Origin: Tritrichomonas musculus
Taxonomy: Eukaryota; Parabasalia; Tritrichomonadida; Tritrichomonadidae
NCBI GenBank assembly: GCA_039105265.1
Contig: JAPFFF010000005.1
Span: forward strand, 248,001 to 312,000
Length of the DNA: 64,000 bases
Direction: 5' to 3'
The notes under the pieces were generated by a model. That model ran no database searches and was not told where the DNA came from. It was given only the letters and a program-made list of their open reading frames with translations. Position numbers and translations under genes: made by a program. Shown piece by piece: positions 37,996 through 48,477 of this stretch (position 1 is the stretch's first letter; each line of letters opens with the position of its first letter).

Positions 37996-39534
37996 TTCTA
38001 AATGTTAAAAAAAAATGTATAATTCTCATCTCACAAAATTCGAAATTCAATTACTTTATGAATTATTTCAAAAGCTGAAGAAATTTTTACAATAAGAAAA
38101 TAAAAATATCAAAAGTAGAATTTAATGCTTAATATTTGTGGCAGAGTTATTTTTGTTGTTGTTTTTTTCTAGATTGGTTTATGAAAGCAATAAAAATTCA
38201 ATTAGAATAGAAAATGATTTTAAAAAAATTTGAATGATTAAAAATTTTTGAAAGAAAATTTTACTGCCATACAAAATTAAGATAAAAATAATATGTCATA
38301 TGCACATTACAAAAGCTTTTAACAAACCAGAGAGAGCAATGAATCTTCATTACATTTTCATAGTTTTATGGCTTAATTAGGCATCATATTATTTGTGTGT
38401 ATTTTCTCAGTTAAAAAATTGTAAAGAATTCGTTTAAATGAATTAAATTTTGAAATTCATTATTGTTATTTCGCCATAAACTTATTAATATATCAAGATT
38501 GATTATAAAATAAATTTTAATGTATTCTTAGTAGCTTTAAATAGAGTTATCTCTTTGAAATTGATAGATACCACACTCATATCCTCTTTTTTATCAATTT
38601 AAGACCCGGAGCATCCAATGTTTCTCATGTACGGACTGTTTATTAATAAAAAAGCTGACAAAAATCAAAAAAGATATATGAAATATGAATGATTAATTTT
38701 AATTTATATTTAAATGGTTTATGTTTTCAAAAAGTGGTGTAGTGTTTCTACTTTTTAATTTCCAATTTATCATTATAAGGAAACTTTTTTCATTACTGAA
38801 AAGCAAAAAGATATAAATTTCTCCTTATTTTAAATGCATTAATAAATTCACTTAATCGTTTCGTGATCAATTATATGAATATGTTATCCAAGTTATTATT
38901 TATCTGTTTTTTGATAAAGTAAAATTGGTATCTATTGGGTATAAAGAATAAAAAAAATGGGAAATTATTATAATATAAAAAATTTTAGTCAGTTCGTTTC
39001 AAAATTATATTTTATTCTTTGGGAAAAATAAGAAATTTAACTAAAAAATATAATTGTATCAGAATTTGTTACAAATTCATATAGGATATCTATTTGTTTG
39101 GTAAATCATATTCAAATCATTTATTTGAATATTTAAAAATGATAGCCAAAATGATATAAATCATTTATTTCAATGAAAAAAATGAAACTATTTGGATTTC
39201 TGTGCTAAATATAGTTATTTATATTTTCATTTGTTGAAAAAACAGATTCATAAAAAGTTTTATTCATATTTTTCATAGAAAATCGACACAAAAAGTTCTA
39301 GAATAAATGAAGATGATTTATAACAAATATTTAAAATTATCTTCTTAAAATAGCACATATTCTGTATGAATTTTATGTAAATGTTTGTAAATATTATTTA
39401 AGTATTTGCAAAGATAATATGTTGATTATTTTTTTTAACACATGAGTTGTAATTAATTAAATAAAAAAGCTAGAGAATAGAATTACTATTTTTTATATAA
39501 AAACACAATAAAAAGGATAGATGTGATTTGCAAA
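37996..39534. other. AT-rich intergenic region
   Basis: About 1.5 kb, no gene recognised. The part next to 37996 should contain the BspA-like promoter. A slightly less AT-rich patch (about 38600, GACCCGGAGCATCCAATG) has no frame. Confidence 0.5.
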
Positions 39535-40269
39535 TTACAAAAGCAAAGATTGTAATGAAACTCGATATTCGGATGGAATTGGAGGGAAAATGTATCCACT
39601 GCTTTTTGATTTTGTTGGTATGATATCAGTTATTTCATTTGCTGGTTCAGAATTATTATCTGAAGAGCTATCTGAAATAGGAGAAGAAATTTTCTCATCA
39701 TCGGAGCCTAATTTTACAGCCTGTTCATCAGAACTTGTATCACTTTTGTCCTGTACTTGTAGTGCTAAAAATGATGAGGTGGATGAGCCAGGATTGAACT
39801 TATTTTTAATTAAATATTTAGCTCTATTCTTCACAGAATTTGATGTTCTGTTTTTGAGAATTGTAGCAATTGTAGACCATTGGGGACCGATTTCTTTTAT
39901 TTTCTCTAAAATTAATAAATCTTCTTCATTGCTCCACTCTCCATGGAAAATATTTGGAGAAAGATAATTTTTATATCTGTCACGGCATTGTTTAGCTGTC
40001 CTGTTTGGAATAAATTTAGCAATGAGATCCCATTTCCTAGCTCCAAAAATTTTTGCTTGTTTTATAAGTTCATTGTCTTCTTCTGGAGTAAATTTCTTCC
40101 TCGATATTGGTTCTTGGACATTTAATTTTGGAAAATCTTTAAAAGAATCAACATCATTATCGTATAAAGTAGTTAAAGCATCTTCCATTCTTTTATGGAA
40201 ATGCAAATAATCATTATTCAATACTGGAGTATTAATTATCATTACGTTCTCAAAGGGATAAGAAAACAT
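39535..40269 (-). CDS. R2R3 Myb DNA-binding protein
   Basis: 244 aa with two Myb repeats: residues 58-104 (KKFTPEEDNELIKQAKIFGA, RKWDLIAKFIPNRTAKQCRD) and 110-156 (GEWSNEEDLLILEKIKEIG, PQWSTIATILKNRTSNSVKN). Helix-3 residues KQCRDRY and NSVKNRA are typical of trichomonad Mybs. The C-terminal 85 residues are Ser/Asp/Glu-rich (DKSDTSSDEQAVKLGSDDEK), like an acidic regulatory tail. T. vaginalis uses such Mybs for iron-responsive and initiator-linked transcription; the targets here are unknown. An initiator-like TCATT lies 14-18 bp upstream. Confidence 0.93.
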   Translation of the reverse strand: MFSYPFENVMIINTPVLNNDYLHFHKRMEDALTTLYDNDVDSFKDFPKLNVQEPISRKKFTPEEDNELIKQAKIFGARKWDLIAKFIPNRTAKQCRDRYKNYLSPNIFHGEWSNEEDLLILEKIKEIGPQWSTIATILKNRTSNSVKNRAKYLIKNKFNPGSSTSSFLALQVQDKSDTSSDEQAVKLGSDDEKISSPISDSSSDNNSEPANEITDIIPTKSKSSGYIFPPIPSEYRVSLQSLLL

Positions 40270-41010
40270 ATTATTCGATTTGAATGATTAAATAAAATGA
40301 ACTAAATTATATCCAATATTTGAATATATGAATAATTCAAAAAAACAAATTTTTGATTGGAATAAAAAATCACATCCACAGGCTTTTGAAATTTTATTTG
40401 TTAATTGATGGAAGCAACTTTTAGAGACTTTTGAAATTTGTGAACATTTTTGTATGAAAAGCTAAAAATCGTCCGAACTTTTTGAGAAATTGATATAAAT
40501 AATGATTCAAATTTGATTTACTCACAATAATATATTAAATCTCTAAATTTAAGTCGTCCAAACTTTTTGTTAAATGGATGTAAAACAATTGAATAAAAAA
40601 TGGTTATCGTTTATTTCTTAAATTAGATATCATTATCCGAACCCTGTAGTTTTTGGAAAAAAATGCTTCATAAATGAATATAAAGCCTAAACAAAACAAA
40701 TTATAATATAAAATGAAATTTTGATAATAAATTCAATTATTCACCCATCAAAATATAAAAATTGAAAAAGGCAATCAAACTTTTTAAAAGAAATTATAGA
40801 TGGAGAAGTTTATAATAATAAATTTTTCAAAAATATTTAGTTTAAAAAAATAAAAAAGTTTTTGTTTCAGCATTTTGTCCATTGGAACTAGCAAAGATCA
40901 TAATGTTGAAGCACAAATTGTAATTTTTCAAAAAAATTATTGTAGTTTCATTGTAAACTTCAATCAAAAACGATAAGACACTTCTGGTCAAAATTGAATT
41001 AAATTTCACC
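40270..41010. other. AT-rich intergenic region
   Basis: Upstream region of the Myb gene; includes two imperfect copies of a TCGTCC(A/G)AACTTTTTG phrase (about 40469 and 40555) on the plus strand. No gene. Confidence 0.5.
40283..40287 (-). promoter_or_regulatory. Initiator-like element
   Basis: TCATT on the coding strand, matching the trichomonad initiator TCA(+1)Y(T/A), 14-18 bp before the ATG of the Myb gene. Confidence 0.4.
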
Positions 41011-41429
41011 GTGGGTAATAAACTAAGTTTTTTAATTTGTCCCTTCTTATCGTCCTCTCAAATTTGAATAAAGCTAAATATTTTTTTTTAAGTTATTAAG
41101 GCATGAATACCTTCATTCATTTCAGGTTGAGGCTCCCGCTATTACCTTAACCAATTGGGCTTAGCCCTCAAAGGCTCCCAAAGCTATTTAAAAGGTATTT
41201 TTCCGAATAAAAAACTTTTTTATATTCTTTTTTTTTTTATTTTCATCTTCTCAAAATTGAAAGATATGGTATTTTAAAAAAAATAATTTGTCCCTACTTA
41301 TCGTCCTACTTTCTGAAGACTCATAGAAAATTTGAATTAAAAACTCTCAATTTTTTTGTGAATAAGGTAATAATTAAAAAACTTAGTTTAAACTAATTTC
41401 TTAAAAATTTTGATTAATTTATTACCCAC
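41011..41429. repeat. Inverted-repeat unit with a GC-richer, tRNA-like centre
   Basis: Left GTGGGTAATAAACTAAGTTT (41011 on) and right end ATTACCCAC (41421-41429), with TTAAAAAACTTAGTTTA at 41374-41390 inverted relative to 41021-41035. Inside are direct copies of AATTTGTCCCT(T/A)CTTATCG (41034-41056 and 41285-41307) and a GC-richer islet (about 41130-41190) whose minus strand reads TAAGCCCAATTGGTTAAGG, very close to a tRNA A-box. The islet does not fold into a full tRNA. No target duplication was found. Confidence 0.45.
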
Positions 41430-41521
41430 ATTTTGAACTACCATTCATGACCATCGTTAAAGTATTATAATATAAAAAAATAATTAATATTAAGTTATAA
41501 ATTTGCATGTTCAAGTATAAA

Positions 41522-43279
41522 CTACACCCCGAGCTTATTACATTTTCAAAAATAAAAATGTAATAAGAATTTTTTTAAAAAAAAAAAGACGAGCTGCCAA
41601 ACGAACTTATGACCCTAATTAAAAAAATTATAAATAAGAGTATCTTGTTTAATTACAAATATATATATAAATAAAAAAATTATTTAAATTTATAATCTTA
41701 TACTTATCATATATTTATAATTTTTGTTAGAAAAATCAAAGATTTTTTCCTTATTACAGTATTTCTCAAATCTTATTACATAAATTGAAAAAGCCCAAAA
41801 TGTAAGAACATTAATTTTTTGGTTTTTAAACGATTAAAAATAATATATTTATTATTTAGAATATTCAAACATTTATATATATCAAAATAAATATAAAACA
41901 TTATATTAAACCATTTTATGATAGGAATAAATGGACTTTTTTATTTCTTTAAAAATTGAAAGAAATTTATTATTATAAATATATAAATATTTTGGTTATT
42001 TATAGATATATAAGATTTTTTTTATGAAATTAATAATAATATTGTATTATAATTATAGATATTATGATTATCTAAAGCAAAATGTTCGGTTGAATTAAAA
42101 CGAAATTTGTCTTATTTTGTATCTTGATATTAATAATAAATGTTTTTATATATAATCTTAAATATATAAGTATATTGTGCAATTTAATTGTCGTGAGGAC
42201 AAAAAGATAATGCAATATATCCAATATTTTTGTAAAGAATACTCTATAAAGTCGAATTCAAAAAGCTTGGGACAACTTCTCAATTAAATTCTGATAAAAG
42301 TGAAAAACACAATCTTCTTTTCAATTATTTTTTTTTCTTTATTTATTGAGTTATATTCACTAAAATTCCAATCAATAGTGAAAAAATGTTTCCAATACGA
42401 GCCAAAACATATATTACTGAACTTTCAATTTATAGCGCAATACTTAAAAATCGATGATCATCAACTATTATGTAAATTCATGATCAAAAAATAGTATTTG
42501 AGCAAGTGTTTACAAAAGAAATTCTATTTTAATATCATAGCAGGCTTTACAATGCGTTTTCTAGTGAATTAGTGCAAAGATCTATGATAATTTTCACCAA
42601 AGATAGGTAAATTGTATTTTTTTGAGGATTTTTTCCTTACAAAAATATGGATTAATGATAGATACAACATTAACCATATGAAAAAATATATGTTTTTATA
42701 TAAAAATGATCTTTTATTCTTTGTTTTTTTATTATTTTCCCCTTTTTCCCCTTTAGCAATTCAATTTTTTTCAATGTATCTCACAAAAAAAATCATTCAT
42801 GCTGGGACAAAATTGAATACTTTTCAGTATATATTTAAAAAGTTTGTCCCAAGCTTTTTGAATTCGACTTTAAAATACTCTGAAAATATATTTAAAGTAT
42901 TGAATCCTTAAGGCAAAGTACTCAAACCTTAAAGCAAAAAGTATTCAATTATTTGACAAATAAAATAATTTCAATACTCCTTAAAGCAGGAGTATTGAAT
43001 TCTTATTACAAGAGACTATTGAAATTTCAGCCATATAAAACAAATTGAAAGGTCCTTATTACAGCTCGTTATTTTTGGAAAACGTTAAGTTTTTTTTATT
43101 AATTTTGTTAACCAAATTTTAATATATATATATAAATATAAAGATAAACTTGTTAACCAAAAAACTAAAAAAAAAAACGTTTTTATTTTCATGAAATATG
43201 CTCTTTTTTGGCTTTTTGAATAAATGATATTTTGATGTAATAAGAGCCGTTTAAAATAGACTTTAGCTCGGGGTGTAGT
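41522..43279. mobile_element. Non-autonomous TIR element, 1758 bp, with nested insertion
   Basis: Ends ACTACACCCCGAGCT (41522-41536) and its exact reverse complement AGCTCGGGGTGTAGT (43265-43279). ATAA stands just outside each end (41518-41521, 43280-43283), a possible 4-bp duplication. Next to the left end is a long hairpin (CTTATTACATTTT with AAAATGTAATAAG, 41535-41570). No credible gene; an independent TIR element (42249-42870) lies inside, so this one is older. Confidence 0.55.
42249..42870. mobile_element. Nested TA-flanked TIR element, 622 bp
   Basis: Arms of about 29 bp: AAGTCGAATTCAAAAAGCTT then GGGACAA at the left, mirrored at 42842-42870. TA dinucleotides flank both sides (42247-42248 and 42871-42872), the mark of mariner/pogo-type insertion. 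Two short Ile/Phe/Lys frames inside are not credible genes. It is probably moved by a Tc1/mariner transposase from elsewhere. Confidence 0.65.
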
Positions 43280-45680
43280 ATAAACTTGGGAAATCATTAT
43301 TGATCATATTTCTCTAAATTTAATTGGTAAAAGGCTCTATGGTAGCAGTTTTGAATTTTCGGGCTTGCTTTTTGAAAGGGGATGTGCAAATATCATCAGA
43401 ATAAATTGAATAAAGACGATCAAAATTGACCAAATAAATTCACGAAACTAAAATTGAATGAAAAACGATATATTGATTCAAATAGTAGAAACTATAAGCA
43501 TTTTTATTATTGTTGCGCCTTTTTTAGCAAGAACTCGGGTACTTAGATTTTGAACTTCTTCTGCAGGGATGTTCTCAGTCTATATCTTGGAGGTTTAGCT
43601 TGTGAGTTCCTACTGCAGGGGGATTTACCAGCTAAATTTCTGAGATTTAGAAATGTTGAACATTTTTTTGCGAGGAAGCTCATGTTTTAAGCTTCTGGAA
43701 CGTAAATTGTGAGATCTTCTGCAGAGATTTCACCATTTAAGCTTCAGATTGACAATTTCAATTTCATCATCGGGATTAATCCCGGAATACAGCTTACAGA
43801 TGGAAAATAATAGTTAACATAATCCATGAACTATAATTTGCTTTTTTTATCATGAGATTCTTATTTATATTTAATAATTATTTAATATCTTTTTTAAATA
43901 ATCCTCCAAATAAATAACTAAATTGTCTATTTTGCTCTCGATAAGTTCTAAAAATGCTTATTCCTTTCACTAGCTCATTCGTTTATACAAAAATTAATAT
44001 TTTTTAAATGATACATAAATAAAAATTGCATTTTATTATTTGTCTTATTCTTCATTATTAAATCTTTTTGAACATTTGTTGTATTTGATTTATAGAACTT
44101 TTAAGCCATTATCAATATTTTTAAAAATTTTGATAAAATAATGGCAAAAAAAAAACGTCATGAAATCAATCGAACCAAAGTATTTTATTCTTTAACCATT
44201 AAGCAATTTTAATAAAAAAATAATTGAAATAACAATGTTTATTAATATTATAATATAATATTAAGTGAAGAGAATTCTCATGATTTAATCATCAATAGTT
44301 AAATTAAAGAATGTTATTAACTTGATTTTTATAGCCATAGAGATAATGAATAAAAAGAACTTAGATGAATTAGACAAAAATCAAAAATGATAAAAAACAT
44401 TTAAATGGTTTTAAGTTTATAAAAATTTAATGTTTCGCTGATGCTTGTAACATATTTAAACATAATAAATTTTTAAAATTTTTGAATAATGGAAAAACAA
44501 ATAAAAAATAATAATCTGATGTTTTCATGTTTTTTAAATTAAAAAGCGTTTTATTCTTTAATTATGGCTTAAAATAAATGCTAACCACTTAAAAAGATAA
44601 TTTGTGGGATAAATTGTATTCATAATAATATATATAAAATTTTCGACTTTCAAATGAAGAATTTCAATTAAAAGATATTATCAGTCAATTCATCTGCAAT
44701 TATTCGAGAATAGCCATTTCATTATAGAGAATAGCCATTTTTTAAATAAAAAAATTATTCGAGAATAGCCATTTTTCGAATCGATAAAAAAAGATGTCAT
44801 TTGTATTTGTTTATATATTGTAATTTGGATATTGGTAGCGAATATAGAACTCTATTTAACCGAAATATCAAATATCTATTATAATATATTATACTAAAAA
44901 AAACAAATGAACAAATGAGAAATCTTTATTTTTATCATGGCATGAAATAATATTGATTCAAAGAAAAGTATTAATGATTATTTATTTGATTCTGATGGTA
45001 AGAAAATGAGATATTGTTAACGATCAATTTATTTTGAATATCATCTTATCAAAAAAAAAAACAAATTCTATGATATTCTGGATTACAAAAAGAAAAACGA
45101 TACAATTGAATATAGATTTTGTGTTGAGATATTTCATGAAATCATTTATAGATAGACATTAATATTTCTCCTAATGTATTTTAAAAAAAAAAAAATTTAC
45201 AACGATGATAAAAAAATTTTATTTTCACTATAGTACTGAAAATGTCCACACTCGTTCAGAAATTTTTAATTAAAAAAAATTTGAATAGCAGCTTTTTCAA
45301 AAAATCTTTTAAAATAAATAAATAATTTTTTCATTGGGAAAAAGAAGTAAACTATTATTTTAAATGTTTTTAAGGAATAAAAAATAATTGAATGTATAAA
45401 AAATTCAATTTGTAAACAATAATTCAAATCATCAATTTTATTTATGGTCAATATAAAGGTTAAAAAAATAATGTTATTTCAATATTGTAAAAATTTAAAA
45501 TTTTCATGGTTGGGATGTTGTTATTAGATTTAATGAGATATTATGAATAGTACTTCTTTAATTTAAATTTTCGATACATTTTAATTCAATGCAACGACCT
45601 TTTATTTTCAATGGATCTTTCAAAAAAATTGATAAATATTTCAAAATAAATATAAAAAATTGAATTGTTACTCAATTATT
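43280..45680. other. Gene-free region with degenerate repeats
   Basis: 2.4 kb without a credible gene. 43548-43760 is less AT-rich and shows about four degenerate units of about 53 bp (CTGCAG at 43561, 43613 and 43719), followed by a perfect 14-bp palindrome CGGGATTAATCCCG (43771-43784). At 44698-44776 a TTCGAGAATAGCCATTT phrase occurs three times. The rest is AT-rich and featureless. Confidence 0.5.
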
Positions 45681-46298
45681 ATGTTTTACGAAACAGGAGC
45701 AATTCTTCCCAAAGACAAAAGGGGTCATAAGATAGAGCGTCATAAGTTTAGCAAACCAGAAGATGAAAGATTAACAGATCTTGTTTTCCAGTATGGAACC
45801 AAAAAATGGAGAACAATTTCCTCATTGATGGAAGATAGGACTCCAAGACAATGTAGAGAAAGATGGAAGTATTATCTTAGTCTTGGAGAAAATGTTAATG
45901 TTAATGATAATTGGAATCAAGAAGATGATGATCTTTTAATATCTCTATATGAAAAATACGGGTCTAAGTGGTCTTCAATGATAGGCTACTTTAAAAATCA
46001 AACTGTTGTTTCACTTAAAAACAGATTCAATAAATTACAGAGAAAAAGTAGAAAGCAAAATAAGATGGAACATAACTGCTCTATGATTAGAAATGATCTA
46101 TCTAACACGGAAAGTAGCCTAGTAGAGAGTCCAAGTAGTATTATTACTGATAATGTTGATGAAACGATTCAACAGTTCGATGATTTTGATACTGATGATT
46201 ATCAACGACATATAATTTTACCATTGCCTCTGCCAATTTCATGTTTTATGAAAAATCCAAGAACATACCAGCCAGTGAATGATGTTCTTCAGGTATAA
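45681..46298 (+). CDS. R2R3 Myb DNA-binding protein
   Basis: 205 aa from the ATG at 45681 (MFYETGAILPKDKRGHK); the frame is open a little upstream but without an ATG. Two Myb repeats: residues 23-68 (KFSKPEDERLTDLVFQYGTK, KWRTISSLMEDRTPRQCRER) and 77-120 (NWNQEDDDLLISLYEKYGSK, WSSMIGYFKNQTVVSLKNRF). The first Trp of repeat 1 is replaced by Phe, which is common in trichomonad Mybs. The tail is acidic/Ser-rich and ends in a Pro-rich patch (ILPLPLPISCFMKNPRTYQP). Likely a transcription factor; target unknown. Confidence 0.93.
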   Translation: MFYETGAILPKDKRGHKIERHKFSKPEDERLTDLVFQYGTKKWRTISSLMEDRTPRQCRERWKYYLSLGENVNVNDNWNQEDDDLLISLYEKYGSKWSSMIGYFKNQTVVSLKNRFNKLQRKSRKQNKMEHNCSMIRNDLSNTESSLVESPSSIITDNVDETIQQFDDFDTDDYQRHIILPLPLPISCFMKNPRTYQPVNDVLQV

Positions 46299-47215
46299 CG
46301 GAGTTGTTTCTATTTATTTTTATTGTTGTTGTTTTATTTATGTGTGATCTTTTTTAATGTTTTAAAAACCAAAAGAATTCTTAATTCTTAGTTTGTTTCA
46401 ATAAACAATGGTTTTTTTCTTCTTTTTTAATATTTTTTTTTTTTGGCAATTCGAAGCCATCTTTTTATGTAAATTTCTCATGTATAAAAGTGAGAGCAAG
46501 TTATTTTCTAGCTCTCAGTAAATTTTAAAATAAAAAAATCTTAATCTATAAATTTTATAGTTTTAATGACTATCAAAACTTTAAGGGAAAAAATAAATAA
46601 CTATTTACTTGAATATCAAAATAAATCTATAGAGAAGTAGAAAAATAAATCGAGAAATGATAAGTTTGCTTGATATAATTGAACCTTCATGATTTTTATT
46701 TCAAATGTAATTACTTGTACCATTTTGAATGCATTATGTCTTTTGAATTATTGTTGATAATATCCGATTTTAAAATCTTCTTGTTAAGATAAAATCCAAA
46801 ATAATAAAATTTTAAATTCAATTTTTAATTGCAAGCCTATTCAACGCATGATCATTTTATCTGCCTTAAAATGATTAACATATAACTTGATGATATGAAA
46901 TATCTGATTCATCAGTTTGAAATAGAGGTTTTCATGTGAGGTGACTTAACGTCTTTGACAATTTAAAGTTTTGAAGACTCAGATTAAGAGAAACAAATTT
47001 CTTACCTGTAGAGATTGCAATAAGCATGCTTTTTTGAAAAAATAATGTAAAAAAATTTTTTTCTAATATCTTGATATTTTTCTCAATTTAAAATATATGT
47101 CAGATATTTAAAATAATAAATAGGGTGGTCAAATATGCCCAAAATAATATTTTATAAAAATCATGGGCCAAAATGTGGGCCAAGATGGGTTAATAGGGCC
47201 AAAAATAATGAAATA
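46299..47215. other. AT-rich gene-free region
   Basis: About 900 bp after the Myb gene. Just before the next element (47150-47205) the G/C-bearing phrases GGGCCAAAATGTGGGCC and GATGGGTTAATAGGGCC stand out; otherwise featureless. Confidence 0.5.
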
Positions 47216-48145
47216 AAGGTAATTACACTTTGATGTATATGATAATTTCCATGCATATTTAATTATAATTAATTACTTTATATTTAGCAAATTTTATCAA
47301 ATAAATTTTAAAATTCTATCTAGGAATTTTCAAGATATTTTAATTTATAATTTTTGAGAGGTTTACAATTTGATTAAATTGAAAATAATATATGACTATA
47401 AATAATGATAAATAAGTTGATAAAATAAAATAAAATAAAATAAAATAATAACAGATAATAAATTAAAATTTCATTTTTCTTTTTATCTATATATAAATAG
47501 ATAAAAAAATGTAAAATATTCAATTTTGAGACTTTGCACTTGGGAATTCAATTTTGAGACATTGCACTTGAGAATTCAATTTTGAATCATTAAATATTCA
47601 TGCTTTGAAATTTTGAAAGGTAAAAAAAACATTCAATTTTGATATAAATTCTTTTATTGACCTATAACAGCTTTGGTATTCACCATAAATTTTGTGTTCT
47701 TTATATCTCGAAAATTCCTAGATAAAAATTAAAATAATCTTTTTATTTATATGCAATTTATAAATATATATAAATATATCCAATTATAAAATAGTCTACA
47801 ATATATTTTTTAAGAAAAATAGTTTTTTTTATTCAAATACAAATAAAATATAAATATATAGCTTCACAAAAGTTAATTATTTAATTTGCTTTATTTATTA
47901 CAAGTGAATTTATTTTATTAATAAAATTTTAAAGTATCAAAACAAAAAAATAATAACTCCTCATATTTTCTCATATTTTTTTGAAAATTGGTAAATCAAT
48001 TATTCATAGGTATTATGCTCCAAAATTTTGTAATCAAATATGTCTCTAGGCAAATAATAATTTTATTATTTTTGAAGTAAAAATATTCCATATTCATCAA
48101 CTTTTCTCAGAAAAAAAATTGAATTAAAAAGAGTGTAATTACCTT
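47216..48145. mobile_element. Non-autonomous TIR element, 930 bp, 10-bp target duplication
   Basis: Ends AAGGTAATTACACT (47216-47229) and AGTGTAATTACCTT (48132-48145), flanked on both sides by the identical 10-mer TAATGAAATA (47206-47215, 48146-48155). A second inverted pair lies inside (CTATCTAGGAATTTTC about 47319; GAAAATTCCTAGATA about 47710), so most of the left half can fold on itself. It also carries an (AAAAT)n microsatellite (about 47422-47450) and two and a half copies of a 28-bp unit with TTTTGAGAC(A/T)TTGCACTTG (47519-47587). No gene. A 10-bp duplication fits Mutator-like elements. Confidence 0.75.
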
Positions 48146-48155
48146 TAATGAAATA

Positions 48156-48477
48156 ATATCACATATATTTTTTTTAAATATATAAATATATTAATATAAT
48201 TATCGTTTTATATCTTTTTAAAAGTATTTTTTCCTCTTAATTTAATAAATTGAATGCGATAAAACTATATTTAATGATATATAATTTGATAGTATTTTTA
48301 TCGTTTTCATCAGAAATATTGAGTATCCAAAAAATAAATATATCTTCCTAAAAGTTTTTAATATTAAATAAACTAACCTATTTTTATTATATATAATGGT
48401 CATAAATTTAATTTAAATAAATAAAACAATATGATGGCCATATTTAAAATTTTTGCCCATCAACGACAATAAATAAA
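48156..48477. other. AT-rich gap
   Basis: About 320 bp between the 930-bp element and the first recognisable P2 sequence; no terminal repeat of P2 was recognised here. Confidence 0.4.

Noticed and set aside
41120-41200. tRNA gene on the minus strand
   Set aside because: Only the D-arm/A-box is convincing; no anticodon stem and no proper T-arm could be paired.
42300-42911. 64- and 99-codon frames in the 622-bp element
   Set aside because: No ATG for the first, both are Phe/Ile/Lys-rich, and the second runs through the terminal repeat and out of the element.
48156-48477. Left terminal repeat of P2
   Set aside because: No counterpart of the hairpin-rich sequence at 55688-55797 was found here, so the outer limits of P2 remain approximate.
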